Part shown: positions 1 to 8,903 of the stretch, piece after piece
Layout of the letters: every line of letters starts with the position of its first letter
How positions within the stretch are numbered: the first letter of the stretch is position 1
Assembly (NCBI GenBank): GCA_024690665.1
Contig: JAILOU010000007.1
Location: forward strand, 1-64,000
Source of the DNA: Eubacterium sp.
GTDB taxonomy: Bacteria; Bacillota; Clostridia; Lachnospirales; Lachnospiraceae
Length of the DNA stretch: 64,000 nucleotides
Direction of reading: 5' to 3'
Translations under genes and position numbers: made by a program
The notes under the pieces: model-generated
Told to the model about the DNA's origin: nothing
Database searches by the model: none
Seen by the model: only the letters and a program-made list of their open reading frames with translations

Positions 1-243
1 CGTATATACAACTCCATCATAAGTAACCGAAGTCGGAATCGTGACCGTCGCACTGCTTCCGCTATATGCAGAAAAAATAATCGACTCTCCACCATCATAT
101 ATTTTTAACGTCCAATCTTCTACCGTAGCTGTAACATATGACTCCGCATATGTCTTTTGTGCAAGTTGTGGAAATGCCAATATGCTCGTTGCAAGTAGCA
201 CAAACACCAAAAACGATGCGCCAATTTTCTTATTTCTTTTCAT
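1..243 (-). CDS. Secreted surface protein, N-terminal part only
   Basis: The reading frame is open to the left edge, so only the first 81 residues are present. It starts at ATG 243, seven bases after a GAGGAGG ribosome binding site. Residues 1-33 form a typical signal peptide: KRNKK at the start, a hydrophobic stretch (FLVFVLLATSILAF) and a likely cleavage after the A in TYAES. The mature part begins with beta-type sequence ending in SATVTIPTSVTYDGVVYT, which resembles the repeats of BspA-like leucine-rich-repeat surface proteins. That family assignment is an inference from a short stretch. It is transcribed divergently from the FliD-like gene. Confidence 0.72.
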   Translation of the reverse strand, partial: MKRNKKIGASFLVFVLLATSILAFPQLAQKTYAESYVTATVEDWTLKIYDGGESIIFSAYSGSSATVTIPTSVTYDGVVYT

Positions 244-295
244 TTCTCATCCTCCTCGTATGCGTCAGCTATCACGTTCTCTATCATATGTCACA

Positions 296-304
296 ATTAT
301 ATCA
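296..304 (-). promoter_or_regulatory. Extended -10 promoter for the secreted protein
   Basis: Read on the minus strand this is TGATATAAT, a perfect extended -10 element (TGnTATAAT). The -35 region is poor, as is common for extended -10 promoters. It lies 53 bases upstream of the ATG at 243. Confidence 0.5.
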
Positions 305-413
305 TGTTTTTTTCCTACTTTCTACTTTTTAGCTTTTATGCATAGTCTTCTCCATTATTCCGCCTCTATACCACACTTTTCTAAAAAAATCAATGAAATT
401 TTCTATTTTTTTA

Positions 414-442
414 GTGACAAATTGATTTTCCCATGTTATAGT
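414..442 (+). promoter_or_regulatory. Sigma-A-like promoter of FliD-like gene
   Basis: GTGACA at 414-419 and TATAGT at 437-442 each match the vegetative consensus at five of six positions, with 17 bases between them. The start codon of the FliD-like gene is at 519, giving a leader of about 70 bases. The rest of the 244-518 gap shows only AT-rich sequence. Confidence 0.5.
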
Positions 443-518
443 GTAATTGTATAAATGGATTTACTATACCCTCGTGTACAAATACGTACATTATTCAAGG
501 AAGAAAGGAGGGATTCAT

Positions 519-1826
519 ATGGCAGCTATTGACTCAGTATATAACTATTATGTCAGTAACTACGGCTCAACAAGCAATTCGCGCTATGATGCTCATAAGA
601 AGAGCGAGTTGCGTAATGTTTGGAACAACATTGTTAAAGTGAATAAAGAATCCCCTCTTTTTAAGTTGAAAGACGAGGATTCAGAATCGATTCAAAAGTT
701 TGTAATTGACGTTAAGGAAAGCGCAAGATCCATTAACAACGTGATTGCCTCCCTAACGACAGAAGACGGTACCATCCAGGATGCTTTCCAAAAGAAGATT
801 GCTTCTTCTACCAATCCTGATCTTGTATCCGCCGAATATATTGGTGACAACGCAGACCTGGACGATAGTGATGATTTCACAATCTCCGTTCAGCAGCTTG
901 CGAAATCTCAGGTTAACATCGGTAACTTCCTTTCCAAGGATCAAACCTCCATTGAAGAAGGTGATTACACATTTAACCTGAATTATCTCAACAACCAGTA
1001 CGAATTCCAGTTCCATGTGAACGAAGACGAATCGAACTTATCTGTACAAAACAGACTTGGAACTTTAATTTCCAACGCTAAGATTGGACTTAGCGCTTCA
1101 CTTATCGATAACGACAAGGGCGATGCTGCATTAAAGATTGAATCTACTCAAACCGGTCTAGGCGAACAAGAACCATACCTGTTCGACATCAATGCGAATG
1201 AAGATTCGAACGCAGAAGATTTTCTTAAAACGCTTGGCATTGACCGAGTCGCACAAAAAGCACAAAACTCAAGATTTGAATTGAACGGCGTTGAACGCTC
1301 TTCCTATTCAAATACATTTACCATTAATAAAACATTTGAAGTTACCTTAAACGGAATCAGTCCTGACGAAGATGCTACTACCATCGGATTTAAACCGAAC
1401 GTGGACGCCATCGCTGATAATATTCAGGAACTCGTGGATTCCTATAACCAGGCAATTCAAAAAGCTTATGACAGAAGTACTTCACCTACTGCAACAAAGC
1501 GTCTGATTAACGACATCAGCAGTACCACCTATTCCATTCAAAATGAGATGGAGGCCGTTGGACTGACCACCGCTCAAGATGGTACGATTCGTGTTGATAA
1601 GGGACTTCTCTCACAGGCAATTGATAACGAGACATCGCAGGATGAATTATTCGATGTTCTCTCCAAATTCAAGGATGCCTTAAGTGCCAAGGCACAGGCG
1701 GTTTCCTTAAATCCTATGAAATATGTTGACAAGGTCGTTGTGGAATATAAGAACCCGGGACATAATTTTGCTACTCCTTATATTTCCTCCATCTATTCAG
1801 GAATGATGATTGATCGATTCTGTTAA
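519..1826 (+). CDS. FliD-like (hook-associated protein 2 related) protein
   Basis: This 435-residue protein is related to the FliD filament cap. It has the FliD-type segment FTISVQQLAKSQV near residue 120, a beta-rich middle, and a C-terminal coiled region (ELVDSYNQAIQKAYD) like the FliD domain that faces the filament. The usual FliD N-terminal SGLDTD motif is missing, so it is a divergent paralogue. The start at 519 is chosen because AAGAAAGGAGGG lies just upstream; an upstream in-frame ATG at 447 has no such site. It is monocistronic, with a terminator directly behind. A canonical FliD is encoded at 29.6-32.0 kb. It could act in the cell, for example as an assembly or glycosylation partner, rather than as a cap; the sequence does not decide this. 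Confidence 0.65.
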   Translation: MAAIDSVYNYYVSNYGSTSNSRYDAHKKSELRNVWNNIVKVNKESPLFKLKDEDSESIQKFVIDVKESARSINNVIASLTTEDGTIQDAFQKKIASSTNPDLVSAEYIGDNADLDDSDDFTISVQQLAKSQVNIGNFLSKDQTSIEEGDYTFNLNYLNNQYEFQFHVNEDESNLSVQNRLGTLISNAKIGLSASLIDNDKGDAALKIESTQTGLGEQEPYLFDINANEDSNAEDFLKTLGIDRVAQKAQNSRFELNGVERSSYSNTFTINKTFEVTLNGISPDEDATTIGFKPNVDAIADNIQELVDSYNQAIQKAYDRSTSPTATKRLINDISSTTYSIQNEMEAVGLTTAQDGTIRVDKGLLSQAIDNETSQDELFDVLSKFKDALSAKAQAVSLNPMKYVDKVVVEYKNPGHNFATPYISSIYSGMMIDRFC

Positions 1827-1845
1827 CACTCATAACGAAACATTT

Positions 1846-1874
1846 CCCCGGCTGTTTTAGTCGGGGATTTTTTT
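1846..1874 (+). terminator. Rho-independent terminator
   Basis: CCCCGGCT (1846-1853) pairs with AGTCGGGG (1859-1866), an 8-bp stem with one G-T pair, followed by seven T residues. It ends the FliD-like transcript. Confidence 0.85.
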
Positions 1875-1899
1875 ACTTAATAAAAAGCGAGGTAGCAAT

Positions 1900-2928
1900 A
1901 TGGCAACGATTAGTTTATGTATGATTGTAAAAAATGAAGAACCTGTACTCGAAAGATGTTTAGACTCCATCTGTGATCTGATGGACGAAATCATCATTGT
2001 CGATACCGGCTCCACAGACAGCACCAAAGAGATTGCAGCGCGCTATACCGACAAGATCTATGACTTTGAATGGACGGGTAACTTTGCCGCGGCACGAAAT
2101 TATTCCTTTTCCAAAGCAACAATGGAATACATCTACTGCGCTGATGCAGACGAAGTTCTCGACGAAACAAACCATACCCGTTTTTTACATCTTAAGCAGT
2201 CGCTTCTACCGGAGATAGAAATCGTGCAGATGTATTACAGAGGTCAGCTCCAGCATGGCACCGTCTACAATTATGACCGTGAACTTCGGCCAAAGCTTTA
2301 TCGCAGACTTCGCAGTTTCCGCTGGATCGAACCGATTCACGAGTGTGTCTGTTTAGATCCGCTTGTCTTCGACAGCGATATCGAGATTCTTCATTTGCCC
2401 CAAGAACTTCATGCCGGTCGCGATCTTGCCATCTTCGAATCCATGATTAACGAAGGTGAGATACTCTCAAAAAGACTTCGCACCTTCTATGCAAAGGAAC
2501 TGCTCTTGCACGGCACACACGAGAACTATATGATAGCAAAAGATTTCTTCCAGGATATCTTGTACAGTGACAATATTGACAACGAAGAACGAAAGGAAGC
2601 GCTCATCATCCTTGCGCGCGCCTACCGTATGCTTGATGATGCTCCGTCTTTCTTCAAATATATCTTAAAAAATATCGGACTTGGACTCGACTGCTCTGAA
2701 ATCTTCTTTGAACTCGGGCAATTCTATGAACAGCTAAGTCAGTATGAAGAAGCACAAATCTGGTACTACAATGCCGTATTTGAAAGCACAGCTTATCTGA
2801 ACATTCACTTTTCCGGTGACTATTCCTTAGAAGGACTTGCAAGATGCTATGAGGCGGTTGGTCTGAGCGAAGAAGCCAAGCGCTATGCGGAACTTGCCAA
2901 AGACTGGACCCCTGTCGAAGAAGTATAA
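1900..2928 (+). CDS. GT2 glycosyltransferase with C-terminal TPR-like repeats
   Basis: This 342-residue protein starts with a family 2 glycosyltransferase fold: ISLCMIVKNEEP, IIIVDTGSTDST, and a metal-binding ADADE motif with Asp82 and Asp84. Residues from about 220 on are helical, with TPR-like periodicity. No signal peptide or membrane segment is visible, so it should act in the cytoplasm on a nucleotide-sugar donor. It is first in a three-gene set with two CgeB-like glycosyltransferases. A second GT2-TPR protein of the same design lies at 13.2-14.3 kb. Flagellin is the likely acceptor given the FliD-like and Maf genes nearby, but this is inferred from context. Confidence 0.8.
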   Translation: MATISLCMIVKNEEPVLERCLDSICDLMDEIIIVDTGSTDSTKEIAARYTDKIYDFEWTGNFAAARNYSFSKATMEYIYCADADEVLDETNHTRFLHLKQSLLPEIEIVQMYYRGQLQHGTVYNYDRELRPKLYRRLRSFRWIEPIHECVCLDPLVFDSDIEILHLPQELHAGRDLAIFESMINEGEILSKRLRTFYAKELLLHGTHENYMIAKDFFQDILYSDNIDNEERKEALIILARAYRMLDDAPSFFKYILKNIGLGLDCSEIFFELGQFYEQLSQYEEAQIWYYNAVFESTAYLNIHFSGDYSLEGLARCYEAVGLSEEAKRYAELAKDWTPVEEV

Positions 2929-2938
2929 AGGAGCACTT

Positions 2939-4096
2939 ATGCGAAAACACATCATCCTGATCGAAGGTTTTTACGATACGCTCGATACCTTTTCCGAACA
3001 ATTAAAACAATGCTTTACGGCGCAGGGCTATTCCTGCTTCGTCTACCGCGACGGCGTCACTTTGCTTGACGCACTTAGAGAAGTGTTGCAAACAGACGAT
3101 GCCGCTGTCGTTACATTTAACAACTTAGGTTACTCTATCGAAAATGATCCCGGCGAAAATATCTGGGAGTTTTATCAAACGCCCTATCTTAATATCTTAA
3201 TGGATCATCCGTTTCGCTACCGAAGCATCTTACATAAGATGCCTTCTACCACAATCATTGCGACGACAGATGAATATCATGCGAATTATGTAAGACGCTT
3301 CTTCCCGGACATTTCCCAGGTCTTTTTCCTGCCGCACGGCGGAATAGAATCCCCGCAGCCTAAGATGCCGCTTCATGAGCGGCCAATCGAGGTCTTATAC
3401 GCAGGCTCGCTCTCACGTTTCCAGGCCGAGAGTATGATTCCGGAATTTGACAAAATGCCGGAAATTGATTTTGAAGACGTCTCTTCTGTCATCTTAAACA
3501 ATCTGGTTTCGGCTCCTTCTACCACACTCGAAGATGCGCTCGAATCCTATTTTCAAAAACAAGGGCTTGATTACGACGATGAGACCTTAAGCATGCGTAT
3601 CTCGCAGCTGCGATTTTTAGAATTGTATGCGACTTCTTTTTTCCGTGAGCAGGCCGTAAGGCGCATCGCGGATGCCGGTCATACCGTAACCGTATATGGA
3701 AGCGGCTGGGACCGATGCGAATGGGCTGATCATCCACACCTTGATTACCGCGGCACCTGTTCGCAGCGCGAAATACTTGACCACATGGCGCACAGCAAAC
3801 TTGTCCTTAATACCAACTCCTGGTTCAAAGCCGGCGCACACGACCGCATCTTCAATGGTATGCTTGAGGGCGCCTGCGTACTGACAGACACCTCTTCTTA
3901 TTTAAATGAACAGTTCACTCACGAACGCGAGCTATGCTTCTTTGAACTTGAAGAAATTGGTTCACTCGGCACTTACGCCGACCGGCTCCTTAGCGATTCA
4001 GCGAAGATGCAGCAGATTGCAGACCGTGGTTATCAAGCCGCCCTTGCTGCTCACACATGGATGCACCGCAGCCATATAATAAAGGAATATTTATGA
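2939..4096 (+). CDS. CgeB/DUF3880-like glycosyltransferase
   Basis: A 385-residue glycosyltransferase of the GT-B fold. The C-terminal donor domain has the CgeB-type signature (VYGSGW near residue 255, then LNTNSW and FNGMLEGACVLTD). The start at 2939 follows AAAGGAG; a frame-compatible start at 2885 would overlap the preceding gene and lacks a ribosome binding site. The end overlaps the start of the next gene by ATGA, indicating translational coupling. It is the most divergent of five CgeB-like proteins in the window. Acceptor and sugar cannot be read from the sequence. Confidence 0.72.
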   Translation: MRKHIILIEGFYDTLDTFSEQLKQCFTAQGYSCFVYRDGVTLLDALREVLQTDDAAVVTFNNLGYSIENDPGENIWEFYQTPYLNILMDHPFRYRSILHKMPSTTIIATTDEYHANYVRRFFPDISQVFFLPHGGIESPQPKMPLHERPIEVLYAGSLSRFQAESMIPEFDKMPEIDFEDVSSVILNNLVSAPSTTLEDALESYFQKQGLDYDDETLSMRISQLRFLELYATSFFREQAVRRIADAGHTVTVYGSGWDRCEWADHPHLDYRGTCSQREILDHMAHSKLVLNTNSWFKAGAHDRIFNGMLEGACVLTDTSSYLNEQFTHERELCFFELEEIGSLGTYADRLLSDSAKMQQIADRGYQAALAAHTWMHRSHIIKEYL

Positions 4097-5259
4097 AGAT
4101 ACTGATTTACAAATGGAAAGCTTACAACTACAAAGACATCATCGAAGGCTTTCGAGAGCTCGGCCACGACGTCTCAATCCTCGAGTACCAGCTTGACAAC
4201 TACGACGAGGATGAGGTCTTCGAAGCCTTACTTCGAGACAAGATTATGGCAGAAAAATATGACGCAGTATTTACGGTCAATTATTTTGCGGTCATTGCCA
4301 ATGTCTGCCACGACCTTCACACTGACTACTTAATCTGGACCTGCGACAACCCGCTGATTAGCCTTTATCACAAATCAGCCTTCTATCCGGAGAATCATAT
4401 CTTCAGTTTCGATAAAGCAAATGTACTCGAATTTCAGCAAATGGGAATGCGCGTTCACCATCTTCCACTTGCTTCTAATCCGCACCGAATCAGCACCATG
4501 TTTCCTTCAGATAAGGCGCAGTATCAGCATGATATTTCTTTCGTCGGAAGCTTATACGAACGAAACACTTACGATAAGTTAGAACCCAAACTTCCGGATT
4601 ATCTGCGCGGCTACTTTGACGGCGTTATTCGCGCACAGATCAACGTCAGCGGCGGCAATATCATAGAGCCGATGCTGACCAGTGATATCTTAGCGCAGCT
4701 GCCGCAGTACTTTGAATTAAAAAAATCAAAAGACTCTTTATCAAACCTAGAGCTCATCTTCGGCACTACCGTGCTTGGCTTCAAGGTTGCGGCGCAGCAA
4801 AGAATCGAATACTTATCCGCTCTTGCACTGCGTCATGACCTAAGTTTGTTTTCCAACTCTGACGCTTCGCAGATTCCGGGTTGTCACTACTATGGTTCCG
4901 TCGACTACTGGACCGAGATGCCACGCGTCTTTCGAGAAAGCAAGATCAACCTCAATATGACTATTCCGAACATCAAAAGCGGAATTCCGCTTCGTGTATG
5001 GGACGTTCTTGCAAGCAGAGGATTTTTGATGACAACCTTCACGGCTGAACTTCTCGATTACTTTGAACCGGAGCGCGACCTTGTCATCTTTGAATCCAAA
5101 GAGGAGCTTCTTGATAAAGCAGCTTACTACTTAAAACATGACGAAAAAAGAGAGCAGATTGCCAAAAACGGTTTTGACAAAGTACTCTCTCTTCATCCAG
5201 TCAGTAACAGGCTTGTTCGTCTTCTCGATACATTTGAGTCTGAACGAACCACGTTATAA
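4093..5259 (+). CDS. CgeB/DUF3880-like glycosyltransferase
   Basis: 388 residues. It shares with the proteins at 16271, 22039 and 23208 a common core: an N-terminal hydrophobic strand (MKILIYKWKAY), ISFVGSLYERN, YLRGYFDGVIRAQ, then INLNMTIPNIKSGIPLRVWD and a C-terminal LVIFESKEE. These features fit a GT-B enzyme related to DUF3880/CgeB. The start at 4093 overlaps the stop of the preceding gene. The gene ends exactly where the convergent Mrp operon ends, leaving no spacer. Role in flagellar or surface glycan assembly is inferred from its neighbours. Confidence 0.72.
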   Translation: MKILIYKWKAYNYKDIIEGFRELGHDVSILEYQLDNYDEDEVFEALLRDKIMAEKYDAVFTVNYFAVIANVCHDLHTDYLIWTCDNPLISLYHKSAFYPENHIFSFDKANVLEFQQMGMRVHHLPLASNPHRISTMFPSDKAQYQHDISFVGSLYERNTYDKLEPKLPDYLRGYFDGVIRAQINVSGGNIIEPMLTSDILAQLPQYFELKKSKDSLSNLELIFGTTVLGFKVAAQQRIEYLSALALRHDLSLFSNSDASQIPGCHYYGSVDYWTEMPRVFRESKINLNMTIPNIKSGIPLRVWDVLASRGFLMTTFTAELLDYFEPERDLVIFESKEELLDKAAYYLKHDEKREQIAKNGFDKVLSLHPVSNRLVRLLDTFESERTTL

Positions 5260-7032
5260 TTAATTCATCTTCATTAATACAATTAAAACAATTCCAATTA
5301 CGATGATGGCAGCCATAACGGAAAACATGCCCTCACCAATCTTCATACGAAAGGCATCTTCTTCATAGCGAAGGGAGCCTTTTTTCTCTTCCGGAACATT
5401 CATCGGGCGCCTCCATTTGTAAGGCTGGTGACTCGTCGTTTGAATCCGGTCGTACATCTTTCTTCCGCCGCCGCCAAAGAAGTTGCAGACCTTAATAACA
5501 AATTTCGAACCGTTAAGTAAAGCCCTCTGGCCCGGTCCACGAAACAGATAATCCACATCGAGATGAATCGCATGATGCGGCTCAAGCTTCTTACGAAAGA
5601 GGATAAAAATCAGCATTGTTGCAGCCATCAAAAGCACATATTCGAACACGTGGCTTACCGTGTAAGGTCGGTACTCGATGCTGTGTGGAAGCAGTCTGTA
5701 GAACAGCTGCGGTGTCACTCCGATGAACACACATAGTCCGGTTCCGATAAGCATGGCAACCTTCATACTTCCCGGCACCTTTTTCACCTGATAGTCGCTT
5801 CTTGGCTTGGTGAAAAATACATAGTAACCGGTTTTAAACAAAATCGAAAGCGCCGTCATCACACTTCCAAGAGTCATTAAAACCATGACCCAGGTAAGAC
5901 CACTTTCCTCTGCTGCAAGGATTGACCAGGACTTTCCGACAAATCCGGCAAATGGCGGAACACCCGAAATCGAAAGTGCCGCAATAAAATAGCAGACTGT
6001 AACAAGCGGAAGCTTCTTTGCAATCCCTCCAAGGTCTGTGATATTTCGCTTGCCCGTAACAAAAATTACGATACCGGCACACATAAACAACGTCATCTTA
6101 TACATGATGTGTGTAAATGCAAGCCCGGCGCTCGCATTTGCCCCGACTGCTCCGCCAATTCCAATGTCCGTTACCATAAATCCCACCTGCGAGATAATAT
6201 GGTAAGACAGAATCTTTCGAAAGTCTGAGGTAATCAGCGCATAGAGCGCACCATAGATAATCATGATAACGCCAAGCACAATCAGCACCTTAAATCCGAT
6301 AAAGGACGTCAGCAGTGCGAACACGGCCGCCTTGGTCGTAAGCGCGTTCATATAGACACCGCCGGTTAAGGTACTTTCCGGATACGCATCCGGAATCCAA
6401 AAGTGAAGCGGTACCGCTCCGGCGTTGATGATCATTCCAAGGAAAATCAGCCAGAATGACAGGTTAAGATCCCCGCCCGTCATCTGGACGAAATAAAACT
6501 CGCCTTCCACCATCTGGTCGACTACGCCAAACAGCATCAAACTTCCGCCTACCATATGCATCAGCAGGTACCGGAATCCCGCTCGCGTCGCAACCATGGT
6601 ATGAGAATCCCACACCAGAAACAAGGATACAATCGCCATGATTTCCCAGAAGATAAAGAGTGTCAGCCAGTCACCCGCCATCGTAATGCCAAGTGCACAT
6701 CCGACATAGGCCGTCGAAGCAAATCCTTCGATACGACTTGTATGACCAAAGGAGAAGATGGCTCCAATTACACCAACCGATGCAAACGCAATCAGGAAGA
6801 TCAGATTATACTCTGTCACCTTCATGTAAAAGAGTGAATACTCCCCAAGCACATTGAGGTGTTCTTCGGTTCCAATCGGATTCGTCATCGTAAGATACCA
6901 GGCAAAAACCGCAATCGCCACATGGCAGACCCGCCTTATTTTAACCGGGAAGATGGCAAGCAATATACCGGCAACAATCAAGAAGATTCCCGGATGGACA
7001 TCAAAGATAAATTCAAATGGTAATGTAATCAC
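5260..7032 (-). CDS. Mrp antiporter NuoL/M-like subunit (third copy)
   Basis: A 590-residue polytopic membrane protein of the proton-pumping NuoL/MrpA-D family and the last gene of the Mrp operon. The TM5 glutamate is present (FIFWEIMAI, Glu130). The TM7 lysine is replaced by Asn203 (MIINAGAVPLHFW), while a later lysine (NALTTKAAVF) is kept. A GTG start at 7032 is preferred because GAGGGGGTGG lies six bases upstream and it begins one base after the preceding stop; the ATG at 7056 would sit inside that gene. A soluble C-terminal tail of about 100 residues (from the RGPGQRALLNG segment on) precedes a last membrane helix. It probably forms one of three antiporter-like modules in the membrane. 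Confidence 0.8.
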   Translation of the reverse strand: MITLPFEFIFDVHPGIFLIVAGILLAIFPVKIRRVCHVAIAVFAWYLTMTNPIGTEEHLNVLGEYSLFYMKVTEYNLIFLIAFASVGVIGAIFSFGHTSRIEGFASTAYVGCALGITMAGDWLTLFIFWEIMAIVSLFLVWDSHTMVATRAGFRYLLMHMVGGSLMLFGVVDQMVEGEFYFVQMTGGDLNLSFWLIFLGMIINAGAVPLHFWIPDAYPESTLTGGVYMNALTTKAAVFALLTSFIGFKVLIVLGVIMIIYGALYALITSDFRKILSYHIISQVGFMVTDIGIGGAVGANASAGLAFTHIMYKMTLFMCAGIVIFVTGKRNITDLGGIAKKLPLVTVCYFIAALSISGVPPFAGFVGKSWSILAAEESGLTWVMVLMTLGSVMTALSILFKTGYYVFFTKPRSDYQVKKVPGSMKVAMLIGTGLCVFIGVTPQLFYRLLPHSIEYRPYTVSHVFEYVLLMAATMLIFILFRKKLEPHHAIHLDVDYLFRGPGQRALLNGSKFVIKVCNFFGGGGRKMYDRIQTTSHQPYKWRRPMNVPEEKKGSLRYEEDAFRMKIGEGMFSVMAAIIVIGIVLIVLMKMN

Positions 7033-7033
7033 G

Positions 7034-7408
7034 CTAGTCCACCCCCTCTTCCTCATGTAGTTTTTGTTCGATTTCTTCTTTTGTTTTTATTACAAAATCC
7101 TCTTCTGTTACATCTACAGGTGCTGCCACCTCAGGATCGAGCGTGGCGTCTCCACCTGCCAAAAACTCTCTTCTGACATCTACAGACGGATTGGTCTTAT
7201 CCTTGATTTTATAAAAATCTTCCGGTCTTTCAAGCCACGGAGACCATACCCACTTAGCCAGCCAGACCACGAGCGCACCGCCCCCCAGTCCGACAACCAG
7301 TAGAATCAGTCCTAAGATTGGCTCACCTACTGCAACTTCCACTATGAAACTGATAACAATCAATACGACCAGCGCAAGGCAGATCTTTTTGACATTGTTT
7401 TCTTCCAT
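7034..7408 (-). CDS. Small Mrp-operon membrane protein, unknown
   Basis: 124 residues with two hydrophobic helices (about 8-27 and 30-53) followed by an acidic soluble tail rich in Asp and Glu. I do not recognise a family. It sits between two NuoL-like antiporter subunits, with 12 bases to the gene upstream and one base to the gene downstream, so it is very likely co-translated with the complex. An accessory or assembly subunit of the Mrp antiporter is the simplest inference. Confidence 0.7.
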   Translation of the reverse strand: MEENNVKKICLALVVLIVISFIVEVAVGEPILGLILLVVGLGGGALVVWLAKWVWSPWLERPEDFYKIKDKTNPSVDVRREFLAGGDATLDPEVAAPVDVTEEDFVIKTKEEIEQKLHEEEGVD

Positions 7409-7420
7409 AAAAGACCCTCC

Positions 7421-8902
7421 TTACGAAATAGCTGAGGCCGCCATCTGGGCCAGTGAATACAAATGCACGAAAAAGTTTGGATAGATTCCAAGGACCACCG
7501 ACAAGATTGTCGTTGCGCAGATTGGAATCAGCATCCGAAGATCGGCTTCCTTATACTCCGTAAAATCGCCGGTTACGTCCTTCGTAAAGAAAGCACCGTA
7601 TGTGACCGGCATCAGATACATCAGTCCAAGCAGGGCACTCACCAGCAAGATAACAATGTAAACATGATTTCCCTGCTCAAGCGCTCCCAGCGTCAGGTTC
7701 CATTTACTGATGAAACCGACCGTCGCCGGAAGACCGATAATGCCTAGCGAGGCAATCGTAAAGCAGCCCATGGTGATTGGCATCTGCTTACCGATTCCAT
7801 GCATCTGCGAGACATCTGTCTTATGCGTTGTGACAATAATGGCACCGGCGCACATAAACAAAGTAATCTTCATCAGTGCATGTGCCACAATATGATAAAA
7901 CGAACCGGCATAGCCGCGTTCATTTAAGATACAACAACCCAGAATGATATAGGACAGCTGGCCGACCGTTGAAAACGCAAGTCGTCGCTTTAAGTTATCC
8001 TGTGACAGAGCAATGACGGACGCCAGAATAATGGTTGCTCCCGCGAACCACTGCAGAATCTGGCAGACACCGATTTCTTTAAGAAGTTCGGTTCCATAGA
8101 CATAGCCCACCACCCGAATGACGCAGAATGCGCCGGCCTTAACAACCGCTACTGCGTGAAGCAGAGCGCTGACCGGTGTCGGTGCAATCATCGCTGACGG
8201 CAGCCAGCCGTGAAATGGCATCATACCTGCCTTAATCGCACCGGCTGAAAGCAGCATAAAGAACAATACACCAAGCTGCGCTACCGAGCCCATCTCAGAA
8301 CTCATGAATCCGCCTGCCGTAAAGTCAAGCGTTCCGCTAATCATATAGACAACCACAATTCCCGCAAGCAAAATCTGCCCAGGAATCAGGGTGTAAATCA
8401 GGTATTTTCGGCCCGAGAACTTCGCCTCATCATTTCTCTCATGAAAGACAAGCGGCCAGGTCGCAATCGTGAGCATCTCAAAAAACACGAAGAAGGTCAG
8501 AAGATTTCCTGCGTAAGCAATTCCCTGCGCCGAACAGATACACATGGCAAAGAATGCATAAAATCCCGTCTGGTCTTTCTCATGATGACCACGCATGTAA
8601 CCGATTGCATAAAACGCAACCGCAACATATAAAAAAGAAGACACCACTGCGAACAAGGCTCCTGCCGCATCCGCATGGAATGAAAATCCCAAAGTATCCG
8701 TCAGTTTACAAAGCACGAAACTGTAGGTGTTTCCTTCATAAACGCCATTGGCTATGATAAAGTTTACTACTGCACAGGCAATCGCTGCGCCGACACTAAA
8801 ACTTTCTCTGACATTCGGCAGTTTCGTAAAGAAGAAGATAAGTCCGCACGCAATCAGCGGAAACGCCGGTGTCAGTGCCGGTAATACACTTATGATATCC
8901 AT
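7421..8902 (-). CDS. mrpD: Mrp antiporter NuoL/M-like subunit (MrpA N-domain/MrpD type)
   Basis: 493 residues with about 14 membrane helices and the conserved features of ion-translocating NuoL/M/N proteins: FFEMLT in TM5, KAGMMPFHGWLPSA in TM7, and ALLHAVAVVKAG in TM8, so all key charged residues are present. In this operon layout it probably stands in for the N-terminal antiporter half of MrpA, whose C-terminal half is encoded separately at 11234-11872. It starts one base after the preceding stop. Confidence 0.85.
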   Translation of the reverse strand: MDIISVLPALTPAFPLIACGLIFFFTKLPNVRESFSVGAAIACAVVNFIIANGVYEGNTYSFVLCKLTDTLGFSFHADAAGALFAVVSSFLYVAVAFYAIGYMRGHHEKDQTGFYAFFAMCICSAQGIAYAGNLLTFFVFFEMLTIATWPLVFHERNDEAKFSGRKYLIYTLIPGQILLAGIVVVYMISGTLDFTAGGFMSSEMGSVAQLGVLFFMLLSAGAIKAGMMPFHGWLPSAMIAPTPVSALLHAVAVVKAGAFCVIRVVGYVYGTELLKEIGVCQILQWFAGATIILASVIALSQDNLKRRLAFSTVGQLSYIILGCCILNERGYAGSFYHIVAHALMKITLFMCAGAIIVTTHKTDVSQMHGIGKQMPITMGCFTIASLGIIGLPATVGFISKWNLTLGALEQGNHVYIVILLVSALLGLMYLMPVTYGAFFTKDVTGDFTEYKEADLRMLIPICATTILSVVLGIYPNFFVHLYSLAQMAASAIS

Positions 8903-8903
8903 A

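Noticed and set aside
41..454. 137-codon plus-strand ORF at the left end
   Set aside because: It is antisense to the signal peptide of the secreted protein and runs through the divergent promoters; the minus-strand frame has a much better start and protein-like sequence.
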